A stretch of DNA of 64,000 nt from Actinomycetes bacterium (GTDB taxonomy: Bacteria; Actinomycetota; Acidimicrobiia; Acidimicrobiales; Acidimicrobiaceae), in NCBI GenBank assembly GCA_021822605.1, contig JAKAQL010000007.1, positions 1 to 64,000 of the forward strand. Direction: 5' to 3'. A program made the position numbers and the translations under genes. Of this stretch, positions 9,734 through 19,360 are shown in pieces. How positions within the stretch are numbered: the stretch's first letter is position 1; each line of letters opens with the position of its first letter. A model generated the notes under the pieces. That model saw nothing but the letters and a program-made list of their open reading frames with translations. It made no database searches and had not been told where the DNA came from.

Positions 9734-10612
9734 CTATCCAGAACGCAGAATCAGCTCAGCCAACACGAGCTGGAGGGGAAGATGTCGATTCAGCGATGCT
9801 GAGGCTCGAGTTGCACGGCGAAGCCAATCGCCGTCGTCAGTGTGCGCCGCCACAAGAACTTCGAGGCCGCACTGGATGATCTCCTCTGATTCTCCGGCGC
9901 TTCCAAGCTCCTCGGGCATCAGCCGATGGGCCAACTCCATGCACCACCTCGCATCCTCTCTGATCAGGCTAGGCAGATCCGCATAGGTGGACAGATATCG
10001 CTCGGGATCCGTCAGTCGCGCAAATAGCTCTACCCTATCGAGACGATGGCGTGTCCACTTGATCAGTAGCGCACTGGGCTCCAGTTTGTGTTCTCGAAAA
10101 CGATGCTCGATTTCAACATCACTCGGGGCCTCCAGTTCGATGGTGAGACAGCGTGAGGCTACCGGAGCAAGTTCCGAACCGATGAGCGCAGCTGAAAGCA
10201 GCCACTTTGTGGCCGTGGGGGGCTCCTCAAGCGCCTTGAGAATTACCGGGAAAGTCAGCCGTAATGTATCGATATCTGGAATAACCACCACGCGATATCG
10301 TGCTTGCGTGGGGGCAAGGCTCGCGAACCGTACAATCCGACGCAGCTCCTCTACTGCCACTGGCTTGTGCTGCTCGCCCTGGGCCAAGAGGACATCGGGG
10401 TGTTCACCATCTGCCACTGCGCGACACGATGCACACTCACCACATCCCCCACAGTCCCCCACCAACGTCTGGGCAATAGCACCCAACAGCTCATCAGCTC
10501 CAGAACCGCGAGGTCCCTTCAACAGATAGCTAGAGGAGTCCGCAGCCAGAGCCTGGGCAATACGGCTGATCGTTGCGGGTCGATACGCAGCAAAGTCTGC
10601 CAGCGTTCTCAT
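9734..10612 (-). CDS. holB: DNA polymerase III delta' subunit
   Basis: LLKGPRGSGADELL Walker-like, CGGCGECASCR zinc module, VVVIPDIDTLRLTFPVILKALEEPP; ATGA overlap with tmk if start is MRTLADF (ORF open to 10741). Confidence 0.88.
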   Translation of the reverse strand: MRTLADFAAYRPATISRIAQALAADSSSYLLKGPRGSGADELLGAIAQTLVGDCGGCGECASCRAVADGEHPDVLLAQGEQHKPVAVEELRRIVRFASLAPTQARYRVVVIPDIDTLRLTFPVILKALEEPPTATKWLLSAALIGSELAPVASRCLTIELEAPSDVEIEHRFREHKLEPSALLIKWTRHRLDRVELFARLTDPERYLSTYADLPSLIREDARWCMELAHRLMPEELGSAGESEEIIQCGLEVLVAAHTDDGDWLRRATRASASLNRHLPLQLVLAELILRSG

Positions 10613-11235
10613 CCAGTCACCCTCTTCACGAGCGTCTCGACAAGGCGCTTGGTCACCAGCTCGGGCGGGCCATCGCCGGAGATGAGCAGCCAACCGTGGC
10701 GACGGGCGAGGGCCCGATAACCATTGCGACGCTCGTGCCAACCGGTGAGCCCAGAGTGCTCAAACCGATCTGCAGAGTCAAGTGCTGCCAATGGCTCTCG
10801 ACAGTCGAGAACGATAGTCGCATCCGGCTCCCGAAAGACCGGCAAGGTCGCCAGTTGGGTGACCAATTCCTCGCCAAGCTGCGCACCCTGATAGACAAGG
10901 GTGGAAGGAGTGTAGCGGTCGAGGATTACGAGCTCGCCCCGACTCAGTGCTGGCTCGATCACCGAACTAAGATGGCGCGCACGCACCGCAAGGAAGAGGA
11001 AGAGCTCGGTCCACCCGTCAACAGATTCGCCAAGGAGCATAGTGCGAATAGCCTCCCCCAAGGCGTCACCTCCAGGTTCGCGCGAGACTGAGACCGATCG
11101 CCCACGCCCCCTGAACCACTGAGCGAGCCTTTCAACCTGGGTCGACTTGCCGACGCGGTCGGGACCCTCCAGCACCACAAGCGCGCCGCGATGGTGATCA
11201 TCCACGATCGTTGTTGAGCTTGGCCCTGCGTTCAT
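10609..11235 (-). CDS. tmk: Thymidylate kinase
   Basis: LEGPDRVGKSTQVERL P-loop, SREPGGDALGEAIR, DRYTPSTLVYQG. Start may be a downstream GTG. Confidence 0.92.
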   Translation of the reverse strand: MNAGPSSTTIVDDHHRGALVVLEGPDRVGKSTQVERLAQWFRGRGRSVSVSREPGGDALGEAIRTMLLGESVDGWTELFLFLAVRARHLSSVIEPALSRGELVILDRYTPSTLVYQGAQLGEELVTQLATLPVFREPDATIVLDCREPLAALDSADRFEHSGLTGWHERRNGYRALARRHGWLLISGDGPPELVTKRLVETLVKRVTG

Positions 11236-13786
11236 TGAGCAGATCCAGCGCCTGCTCGAGCGTCACCTCAGTCGGCTCCATCCCGCGTGGCAGCGAGGCG
11301 TTGACCTTGCCATCGGTGACATAAGGGCCAAAACGGCCAGAGCGCAACACGACCTTCGCCTCTCCTTCAGGATCGACTCCTAACTCGACTGAGCTCGCAC
11401 GGCGAGCGCCACGCCGCTTGGGTTCTCTGAACTTCTCGAGCGCCTCGTCGAGGGTGACGGTGAAGATCTCCTCCGGCTTGTCCAGCGATCGCGTCTCGCG
11501 TCCGCGCGTCATATAGGGGCCGAAGCGACCATTCTGGGCAAAAATTTCATGACCAGTCTCAGGGTCGACACCAACCGATCGAGGGAGTGAGAGAAGTGAA
11601 AGCGCCTCGTCAAGGGTGACTGACTCAACCGTCATCGACGGGAAAAGTGATGCGCGTTTCAACTCCTTGTTATCACCCTCTCCAAGCTGGACGTACCCTC
11701 CATAACGACCGAGGCGGGCAAAGACCGGGGTGCCATCAACTTCGCCGAGCGGTCGCTCCTTGACCTGCGAGGACGAGAGCAACGCTAGCGCGCTCTCCAT
11801 CGTCAGCTCATCAGGGGCAACCGTATCTGGCAGGCTCGCCGTCTGATCATCGAGCTGAACGTAGGGGCCGTAACGCCCCACCCGCACAACAACCTCGCGT
11901 CCATCGTCGGTCAGGCCGATTGGAATCGTATTCACCATGCGGGCATCGATCTCGCCGAGTTGTACCAGCACCTCCTCTTTCAGTCCATCATTGTCATCTC
12001 CAAAGTAGAAGTGACGAAGATACGGGATAGCTTCACGCTCACCAGAGGCGATCGCATCCAGCTCATCCTCGAGCTGAGCGGTAAAGTCATAGTTGACGAG
12101 GTCGGCAAAGTAGCGCTCCATCAGCTGGACGACGGCAAAGGCAACAAACGTAGGCACCAGGGCCTGGCCCTTTTTCCACGCGTAACCGCGATCAAGCAAC
12201 GTCGAGATAATGCTGGCGTAGGTGGATGGGCGTCCAATGCCACGCTCCTCCAACGCCTTGACGAGGGTGGCCTCAGTGTAGCGAGCCGGCGGATTGGTGA
12301 CATGGTCGATGACCTCAATGCCTCGCTGGCTGAGCTGCTGCCCACCAACCACTTGAGGCAACTCCTGGGCATCCTCATTCTCATCGGTGTACTCTTGATA
12401 GATTCGAAAAAAGCCAGGTGCGTTGATCACACGACCGGAAGAAGCAAAGGTGCTAGGAGCCCCCAAAGGAAGCTGCTGGCCAGAGAGGTTGACTGGTGCA
12501 GTCACTGGCGCGTCGATGGTGACAGAGACGACCACCCCTATCGCATCGTTCATCTGAGAGGCAAGCGTTCTCCTCCAGATGAGCTCATAGAGTCGCAACT
12601 CGTCGCCAGCGAGCTGTCCATCGAGTTCATCGGGTGCACGCCACTCATCCCCCGCCGGTCGAATTGCCTCATGTGCCTCTTGGGCATTCTTGATCTTGGA
12701 TCGGTATACCCGAGGGTTAGCGGGGAGCTCGCCCGCACCGAATCGAGCACTGATCACCCGCCGTGCCTCGGTCAATGCCTCTCCCGAAAGGATGACTGAA
12801 TCTGTTCTCATGTAGGTGATGAAACCACGCTCATAGAGCCGCTGTGCGACGCTCATGGTTCTCGATGACGAGAATCGCAGCCGTCGACCTGCCTCCTGCT
12901 GCAACGTAGACGTCATGAAAGGAGCACTCGGCGATCGACGATACGGCTTCTCCTCCACCTTCGCCACGGTGAACGCAGCTCCCGCAAGGCCAGCCGCTAA
13001 CAGGGTAGCGTCCCCATGACCCAGTGCGACCACCCCCTGTTCTTGAGCGGCCGGGCTGAGACCACCGGTAGGCAGAAAATCCCGGCCCTGCGCAACCCGC
13101 TGACCATCGATATGAGTTAACCGCGCATGGAATTCGCGCTCCTCATCAGCACCTGCCAGCGTCGCATCAAGGTCCGCGTAGCTCGAGGACCGGAACTGCA
13201 TACGCTCCCGCTCTCGCTCGACAAGCAAGCGAGCTGCCGGTGATTGCACGCGTCCCGCTGACAGCTTGGGCATCACTTTTTTCCAGAGTACCGGCGAGAC
13301 CTCGTACCCATAGAGCCGGTCGAGGATCCGTCGTGCCTCTTGAGCATTCACCAAGTGCTGGTCCAATGCACGCGGCGACGCTAGAGCTTGGGCGATAGCG
13401 TTATCAGTGATCTCGTGGAAGACCATGCGATGAATCGGTATCGAAGGCTTGAGCACCTCCAGAAGGTGCCAGGCGATCGACTCGCCTTCACGGTCCTCGT
13501 CAGTAGCAAGATAGAGCTCGTCGGCATCCTTGAGGAGCGCCTTGAGCTTCTTAACCTGCTCCTTCTTCTCAGCTGGAATGATATAGAGCGGTGTGAAGTT
13601 CTCCTCCACATTGACACCGAGTCGCGACCATGGCTGCGCTTTTGCAGCGGCTGGTATGTCTTTGGCCGAACGAGGAAGATCTCGGATGTGCCCTACGGAG
13701 GACTCAACGACATAGCCATCGCCGAGAAAGCGAGCGATCGTGCGCGCCTTGGTCGGAGACTCAACTATGACTAGGGGTTTTGGCAT
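11198..13786 (-). CDS. topA: DNA topoisomerase I
   Basis: 862 aa; LVIVESPTKARTIARFLG, DEDREGESIAWH, GFITYMRTDSV, C-terminal Topo_C repeats (GRFGPYV). Confidence 0.98.
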   Translation of the reverse strand: MPKPLVIVESPTKARTIARFLGDGYVVESSVGHIRDLPRSAKDIPAAAKAQPWSRLGVNVEENFTPLYIIPAEKKEQVKKLKALLKDADELYLATDEDREGESIAWHLLEVLKPSIPIHRMVFHEITDNAIAQALASPRALDQHLVNAQEARRILDRLYGYEVSPVLWKKVMPKLSAGRVQSPAARLLVERERERMQFRSSSYADLDATLAGADEEREFHARLTHIDGQRVAQGRDFLPTGGLSPAAQEQGVVALGHGDATLLAAGLAGAAFTVAKVEEKPYRRSPSAPFMTSTLQQEAGRRLRFSSSRTMSVAQRLYERGFITYMRTDSVILSGEALTEARRVISARFGAGELPANPRVYRSKIKNAQEAHEAIRPAGDEWRAPDELDGQLAGDELRLYELIWRRTLASQMNDAIGVVVSVTIDAPVTAPVNLSGQQLPLGAPSTFASSGRVINAPGFFRIYQEYTDENEDAQELPQVVGGQQLSQRGIEVIDHVTNPPARYTEATLVKALEERGIGRPSTYASIISTLLDRGYAWKKGQALVPTFVAFAVVQLMERYFADLVNYDFTAQLEDELDAIASGEREAIPYLRHFYFGDDNDGLKEEVLVQLGEIDARMVNTIPIGLTDDGREVVVRVGRYGPYVQLDDQTASLPDTVAPDELTMESALALLSSSQVKERPLGEVDGTPVFARLGRYGGYVQLGEGDNKELKRASLFPSMTVESVTLDEALSLLSLPRSVGVDPETGHEIFAQNGRFGPYMTRGRETRSLDKPEEIFTVTLDEALEKFREPKRRGARRASSVELGVDPEGEAKVVLRSGRFGPYVTDGKVNASLPRGMEPTEVTLEQALDLLNERRAKLNNDRG

Positions 13787-13818
13787 ACATCACGCTCTCT
13801 CTACTGCACGTTTTCACG

Positions 13819-16191
13819 CTATTTCGTAGTCAACGGTAAGAATTCGTACAAGGGATTGATCATAGCGAGGTGACCATCGACCTCTACCACGGTTCCCTCT
13901 GCACTCACATTCATACCAGAGTTCAGGCCGGGAATAGCGCTCCTACCAGGAAAGACTAACATCAACCCACCGCTCGCATCCTCGAGTCGAGCCGCAGTCG
14001 ATGGAGTGCCATGGTATGAACTCATGCGAATGGAGGATACACGACCGATCACGCGGGTTCGTTCTCGTAGTTTTAGTCGAGCGATTTGGGAGACACCATC
14101 TGCAGCCTCCTCCTGGGTCACCGCGGGATCCAACGGTGGCTCATCGGTTCGAAGCGCCTTCGTGCCTGTCGGCGCCGATGCCTGCTGGCGACCTGGCTTC
14201 ACGCGATGCGGTATGAGGATCGGTGTCGCGTGAGGGAGCTGCGCAATCACCTCAGCAAGCGATGCTGATGTTTGGTCATGGAGAAGCGAACCAGAGAACC
14301 GTGGGTAGACCCGATGCGGAATGAGCACCGACACCTGCGAATCTCCATCACTCAACGCATCGAGTACCACCTGGCCCGCAGCTCTACGCAACCTGCGATC
14401 CTGACAGTCCAGCAGTTCAAGCGGAGTTCGCCCAAGCCCCCCCGACTCCCAGTCGGCGGCGAGTGCCTGAGCATGCTTTTCGTCAGTGACAAAGTGAAGA
14501 GCCGTCACCGAGTCCGACGCAAGGATCCTTGCATAGTTGAGCGCTGTCACCGTCGCGACGTCGACCCGATCAACGAGGATCAGCACCTTGTGCTTACGCG
14601 GTAACACCTCATGTTCGACCGCCGCAAGCCCATCCCTGAGCGCCGCCTCCTCGCTGTCGTGAGAGCGCTTGAATCGCGTGAAGATCAAGACCAACACCGG
14701 CACAATGATCACGATTGTCCATGCGCCAGAGGTGAATTTAGTCACGATGAACGTGATGTCGACTGCCCCCGATAGAACGGCTGCCGCGCCGTTGATAGCC
14801 GCTCGACGCCTCCAGCTCTTCTCACGCGTCATGAAATGGTGTTTGACCATGCCTGCTCCGGCAATGGTGAACCCAGTGAACACGCCGATCGCATAGAGCG
14901 AGATCAGCGTATAGACGTTGGAGTTGGTGGCAACCAACAGGATAACAGAGACCGCTGCGAGGACGACGATGGCGGTCGAGTACACCAGTCGATGGCCCCT
15001 CACGGTAAAGCTCTTGGGTAAAAATCCATCCGAGGCGGCGAAGGAGGCGAGAAAGGGTAAACCAGCGAAACTCGTGTTGGCCGCCAACGTCAAGATGCCC
15101 ATCGTGAAGATATCGAGCGCAACATAGAGAATGCGGCCAATCACAGAGGTGCCAAAGACCGCCTTGGCGATCTGTGAGAGAACGGTTGGGTCTCCAGAGA
15201 GATAGGGCGTCGCATGCGTGACGGCAGCGAGCCCTGAGACGCCTATCAGGAGTGTTCCTAGGATCACGCTCATCACAACGAGGGTGATGCGAGCGTTGCG
15301 GGGTTGTGGGTCCTTGAAAACCGAGACGCCGTTCGAGATCGCCTCGGTTCCGGTGAGCGCCGTACCACCACTGGCGAAGGCCTTCAAAAAGATGAAGACA
15401 GAGGCCCCAAGCAGCAGGCCAACACCTGCGGTACCGGCCGGATAGACACCAGGACCAAAATGGGTATAGACGGGAAGATGGCCAAAGATCCCACGGACAA
15501 CACCCACACCGATCATCAAGAACATCGAGCCGATGAAGAGATAGGTCGGCACCGCAAACGTCTTGCCTGCCTCGCGTATGCCGCGTAAGTTACCATAGGC
15601 GATCCCGATCACAAACACCACGGTGATCACCGTGACATAGGGCGTCAGGGCCGGAACCGCAGAGGCGAGCGCATCAGCGCCAGCCGAGATCGACACCGCG
15701 ACCGTGAGCGTGTAGTCCACAAAAAGCGATGCCGCCGCCACCCGTGCGAGACCCGTTCCAAAGGTATCGCGAGCAACGACGTAAGCTCCACCTGCCTTAG
15801 GGTAGGCCTTAATCACCTCGAGGTAGGAGGCGGTCACAAAGATGAGAACAACGAGTACCAAAAATGAAACCGGCACCACGAGTGCGAAGGCAGCGAGACC
15901 TACCGCTGGCACCAAAACGCCGAGCATCGCCTCGGTCGCATAGGCCGACGAAGACATTACGTCCGAGGAGAGGATCGCAAGGGCGGTCGGCTTACCGATA
16001 CGCTGCTCATCGAGGTCCTCGGTCACCAGAGGTGGGCCGAGTAGGCGATTCTTGATTCGGTAGCTCAGCTTCTCAGGCACATTGAACGACTCAAGACGAG
16101 GTAATGCGCGCGGAGGACGGACCTCGAAACCCCGTTGGAATCGACCATGCGCCGAACCTGAATCTTCATCGGGCATCGTAACTCTCCTCAA
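13819..16191 (-). CDS. APC-superfamily permease with C-terminal OB-fold domain
   Basis: 790 aa; ~12 TM APC core (SSDVMSSSAYATEAMLG, AYPKAGGAYVVARD), then RERTRVIGRVSSIRM...ARLEDASGGLMLVFPGRSAIPGLNSGMNVSAEGTVVEVDGHLAMINPLYEF OB-fold-like tail. Confidence 0.88.
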   Translation of the reverse strand: MRRVTMPDEDSGSAHGRFQRGFEVRPPRALPRLESFNVPEKLSYRIKNRLLGPPLVTEDLDEQRIGKPTALAILSSDVMSSSAYATEAMLGVLVPAVGLAAFALVVPVSFLVLVVLIFVTASYLEVIKAYPKAGGAYVVARDTFGTGLARVAAASLFVDYTLTVAVSISAGADALASAVPALTPYVTVITVVFVIGIAYGNLRGIREAGKTFAVPTYLFIGSMFLMIGVGVVRGIFGHLPVYTHFGPGVYPAGTAGVGLLLGASVFIFLKAFASGGTALTGTEAISNGVSVFKDPQPRNARITLVVMSVILGTLLIGVSGLAAVTHATPYLSGDPTVLSQIAKAVFGTSVIGRILYVALDIFTMGILTLAANTSFAGLPFLASFAASDGFLPKSFTVRGHRLVYSTAIVVLAAVSVILLVATNSNVYTLISLYAIGVFTGFTIAGAGMVKHHFMTREKSWRRRAAINGAAAVLSGAVDITFIVTKFTSGAWTIVIIVPVLVLIFTRFKRSHDSEEAALRDGLAAVEHEVLPRKHKVLILVDRVDVATVTALNYARILASDSVTALHFVTDEKHAQALAADWESGGLGRTPLELLDCQDRRLRRAAGQVVLDALSDGDSQVSVLIPHRVYPRFSGSLLHDQTSASLAEVIAQLPHATPILIPHRVKPGRQQASAPTGTKALRTDEPPLDPAVTQEEAADGVSQIARLKLRERTRVIGRVSSIRMSSYHGTPSTAARLEDASGGLMLVFPGRSAIPGLNSGMNVSAEGTVVEVDGHLAMINPLYEFLPLTTK

Positions 16192-16288
16192 AGCTCGCTT
16201 ATGGACGACGATAGTACAGCCTATGCTGAACTTAACCGGTGGGACAAGACTAAGTTAATCTGGTCTTTTTCGGCGTAATGGAGGTAAG

Positions 16289-16954
16289 GTGACATCCGAC
16301 CGTATTCTGGTCGTTGGCTGCGGGCGAGTAGGTGCAGAACTCGCTACCCAGCTTGCAACCCAAGGGCATCAAGTGACGATCCTTGACCGCACGGCGAGTT
16401 CCTTCCGAAGGCTTGCCGACCACCCTAACATCACCAAACTTGAGGGCATGGGATTTGATCCCGAGATTCTTAAGGAGGCGCGCATCGAAGATGCATATGG
16501 GCTTGCTGCGGTCACCTCTGGTGACAACACCAACATCCTCAGTGCCCGGATCGCACGCGAAGTCTTCGGTGTCCCCAACGTGGTTGCGAGGATTTACGAT
16601 CCGCGTCGAGCTGTTGTCTACCAGCGCCTCGGCATCTCCACCGTTGCCACCGTCACCTGGACAACCGGGCAGGCGATCCGACGTCTGTTTCCTGAGAATA
16701 CGCCAGTTGATTGGACAGACCAAAGTGGTACCGTCTCTGTCATGGAGATCTCGTTGCCATCCTCGCTCGCCGGAGTCCAACTCTCCACTCTCAACGTTGG
16801 CAACTCTGTGAAGTTTGCCGCATTACTCCGTGGCTCTGCAACAAAGCTCATCGAGCGCGAACTCATCGCCCAGGAGGGAGATCGAGCGGTTGTGCTGGTC
16901 ACCGCCGAAGGCGCTGCTCAACTCAAAGAAATCCTCACAGGAGGTAAAGCATGA
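16289..16954 (+). CDS. TrkA-family potassium uptake protein (CeoB-like)
   Basis: 221 aa; VVGCGRVGAELATQLATQGHQVTILD Rossmann motif, RCK_N/RCK_C layout; tandem with second trkA. Confidence 0.92.
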   Translation: MTSDRILVVGCGRVGAELATQLATQGHQVTILDRTASSFRRLADHPNITKLEGMGFDPEILKEARIEDAYGLAAVTSGDNTNILSARIAREVFGVPNVVARIYDPRRAVVYQRLGISTVATVTWTTGQAIRRLFPENTPVDWTDQSGTVSVMEISLPSSLAGVQLSTLNVGNSVKFAALLRGSATKLIERELIAQEGDRAVVLVTAEGAAQLKEILTGGKA

Positions 16955-17634
16955 ATGTTACGATCGTCGGCGCAGGCAAAGTGGGGACCTTCTTGGCAAA
17001 AGATCTCCACGAGGCCGGTCATAACGTCCTCGTCATCGAACGTGATGAGACCTTAGTCGCCCACCTGTCCCATGAGATTGCCTGCCGGTGGCTTGTCGGT
17101 GATGGTTGTGAGCTCTCGACACTGGCCACCTGTGGCCTTGCGGAATGCGATGTCCTCGTCGCCTCAACTGGGGACGACGAAGACAATCTCGTCACCTCAC
17201 TCCTCGCTAAGCAGGAGTACGCCATTCCAAGAGTCATTGCCCGGGTCAATCACCCGAAGAACCACTGGCTTTTCACTCCAGCCTGGGGTGTCGACGTCGC
17301 TGTTTCAACCCCTCACCTCATCTCTTCGCTCGTCGAGGAGGCAGTCTCCGTGGGATCCATCGTTCGCCTTTTACAGTTCTCGCGCTCGGGTGCTCGTCTG
17401 GTAGAGGTCACGCTCGCCCCAGGGTCACCTGCCATCGATCGAACGATCGAGGAACTCGCGCTCCCCCGCTCAGCCTCAGTGGTAGCGGTCGTCCGAGGTG
17501 GAGACCTAGCAGTTCCGCGAGGCGACACGCTCCTACGCGAGGCCGATGAGGTGATCTGCTTGACAACCGATGAGACTGACGATGCAATTCGTATCGCCCT
17601 TATCGCTCAACCGCTCACTATCACGCAAGAATAA
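16951..17634 (+). CDS. TrkA-family potassium uptake protein (CeoC-like)
   Basis: 227 aa; TIVGAGKVGTFLAKDLHEAGHNVLVIE; 4-nt overlap with preceding trkA. Confidence 0.92.
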   Translation: MNVTIVGAGKVGTFLAKDLHEAGHNVLVIERDETLVAHLSHEIACRWLVGDGCELSTLATCGLAECDVLVASTGDDEDNLVTSLLAKQEYAIPRVIARVNHPKNHWLFTPAWGVDVAVSTPHLISSLVEEAVSVGSIVRLLQFSRSGARLVEVTLAPGSPAIDRTIEELALPRSASVVAVVRGGDLAVPRGDTLLREADEVICLTTDETDDAIRIALIAQPLTITQE

Positions 17635-17646
17635 GAGGCAAGAACG

Positions 17647-18444
17647 ATGGAGGGCGTGTTCTTTGACCTTGACAAAACGGTTATCGCACGTGCATCGATG
17701 CTGGCGCTTGGGACGAGATTTTTTCAGGAAGGCCTCATCACCCGTAGGACCGTCGCGCGGAGCCTCTATGCCCAAACGGTATACAAATACCTTGGCGCGA
17801 ATGAACGCAGGCTCAAGCGGCTTGAGAACGCGGTGCTCTCGCTCACTCAGGGTTGGGAGCAGTCGATGGTACTTCGCGTCGTCACCGAAGCCCTTGGCGA
17901 AATCATTACCCCTCTGATCTACCGAGAGGCGATGGAGCTCATCGACCTTCACCATCTGGCTGGGCGCAAGGTCTTTCTCGTCTCTGCCTCCCCCGAGGAG
18001 GTCGTCGGGCCCATGGCATCCTTTCTCGGCGTCGACGGCTTCATTGGCTCACGTTCACGCGTTGACGAGGCTGGAAAGTACACCGGTGAGTTGGTGTTCT
18101 ATGCCTATGGGCCGTACAAGGTCGAGGCGATCGCGAACCTGGCGATCGCCGAGGACATTGATCTTGCTTGCTCCTGGGCCTACTCCGACTCCTATACCGA
18201 TCTTCCAATGCTTGAGATGGTTGGACATCCGGTCGCAGTCAACCCTGACCGCGTGCTCACCAAAGTTGCTAAGGAGCGTGGCTGGGAGATCTTGGAGTTC
18301 AAGGAGACGACCAAGGTCTCTCGACCATACCTCGTTCGAACCCTCCGGAACGCCGCCTTGGTCATGGTCGTTCTCGTTGGAGGCTCTGCACCATTTCTTG
18401 GGCGCTCATTAGTGCGGCGCCATCGCGCGCACCAGCTCTCATAA
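17647..18444 (+). CDS. HAD-IB family hydrolase (SerB-like phosphatase)
   Basis: 265 aa; FFDLDKTVI HAD motif I, VSASPEEVV motif II, AYSDSYTDLPMLEMVGHPVAVNPD motif IV. Confidence 0.9.
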   Translation: MEGVFFDLDKTVIARASMLALGTRFFQEGLITRRTVARSLYAQTVYKYLGANERRLKRLENAVLSLTQGWEQSMVLRVVTEALGEIITPLIYREAMELIDLHHLAGRKVFLVSASPEEVVGPMASFLGVDGFIGSRSRVDEAGKYTGELVFYAYGPYKVEAIANLAIAEDIDLACSWAYSDSYTDLPMLEMVGHPVAVNPDRVLTKVAKERGWEILEFKETTKVSRPYLVRTLRNAALVMVVLVGGSAPFLGRSLVRRHRAHQLS

Positions 18445-18527
18445 AACCACTTCAAACCGACAGCTGCCGAATGGTAAAGGCGTGCGCAACCCATGACGTA
18501 CTGCCCGTCACCAAACCCCACCTGTAC

Positions 18528-18549
18528 AGACGGAGGGATGAGTCCGTCT
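18528..18549. repeat. Inverted repeat AGACGGA-N8-TCCGTCT
   Basis: Perfect 7-bp arms read directly; 84 nt after HAD hydrolase stop. Confidence 0.6.
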
Positions 18550-18725
18550 CGATGGCCCAATCAAACACAAGATGGACACAAGTCATCGGCATAGCGCGAC
18601 AGCACCTCCAAAAAAGGCATGTCAGGACCCATCCAAGCCTCGTCGCAGAGAGCCCTGCGGTAAGTCACTCGATCGTAGCGACGCCTTCCATGGATGTGCG
18701 CATGAGCAGCTGTTGCGAGGACTCT

Positions 18726-18773
18726 TTTGAACGGTGCACAACGGGTGAGTTTGAACGGTACACGACAGGTGAG
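18726..18773. repeat. Tandem 24-nt imperfect repeat (2 copies)
   Basis: TTTGAACGGTGCACAACGGGTGAG / TTTGAACGGTACACGACAGGTGAG, 3 mismatches. Confidence 0.85.
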
Positions 18774-19239
18774 CCTCGTCGGTCATCCCAAGCACAAGAT
18801 AGGGTTGCCCGGGATCACAGCATGGTTGGCAAGCAGCGAATCACTAGCGCCTAGCAAGGTGGCCTGCACACACTCGTGGGGCTCAGCGCACCAACCCACC
18901 ATCAAAGCCCAAGCAGAGACGCCTCAGGCAGGCCAGATGTTTGACCAGAAAACCAGCGCTCACGAGGAGCGTCCTTCCATCCGCACATGCCCCCTCCACG
19001 GGAGAAGCTGAGGCTTCCCACCAAAGCCGAACGCTTCTCACGAGCGATAGACCACAAAATCATCACCGACGCTACCAAGAGGGGGCGAAGCCGAGACCGT
19101 TACGGCCCGAGACTCTGGGCCATTACGGAGGCTAGCGCCAGCAAAGAAGGCCACCACATGCCCCAACAACCGCAGCTACCCTAAGAGATGACCTCCCACA
19201 AATCCACATGGGTCGCCAAGACCGCGTCGAGCAACGACC

Positions 19240-19320
19240 TTAGGCGAGTGTTTCGCGCACCTTCTTGGCAGCAACTGCAACGAGGGCACCGACGATAGCG
19301 AGAAAAATGAGTTTCTTCAT
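19240..19320 (-). CDS. 26-aa DLW-39-like membrane micropeptide
   Basis: GGAGGG RBS then ATG: MKKLIFLAIVGALVAVAAKKVRETLA*; resembles the N-terminal MKKLLxLALVxxxxxxxxKK of actinobacterial DLW-39 proteins, without the DLW tail. Confidence 0.6.
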   Translation of the reverse strand: MKKLIFLAIVGALVAVAAKKVRETLA

Positions 19321-19360
19321 CCCTCCACTATAAAGCTTGCGCACAACAGATACGATCGTC

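Noticed and set aside
11960-12799. 279-aa plus-strand ORF
   Set aside because: Antisense to topA, no family resemblance.
18471-19011. Small plus ORFs in the 18.4-19.2 kb gap
   Set aside because: Overlapping frames, no RBS or motif support; low-complexity translations of repeats.
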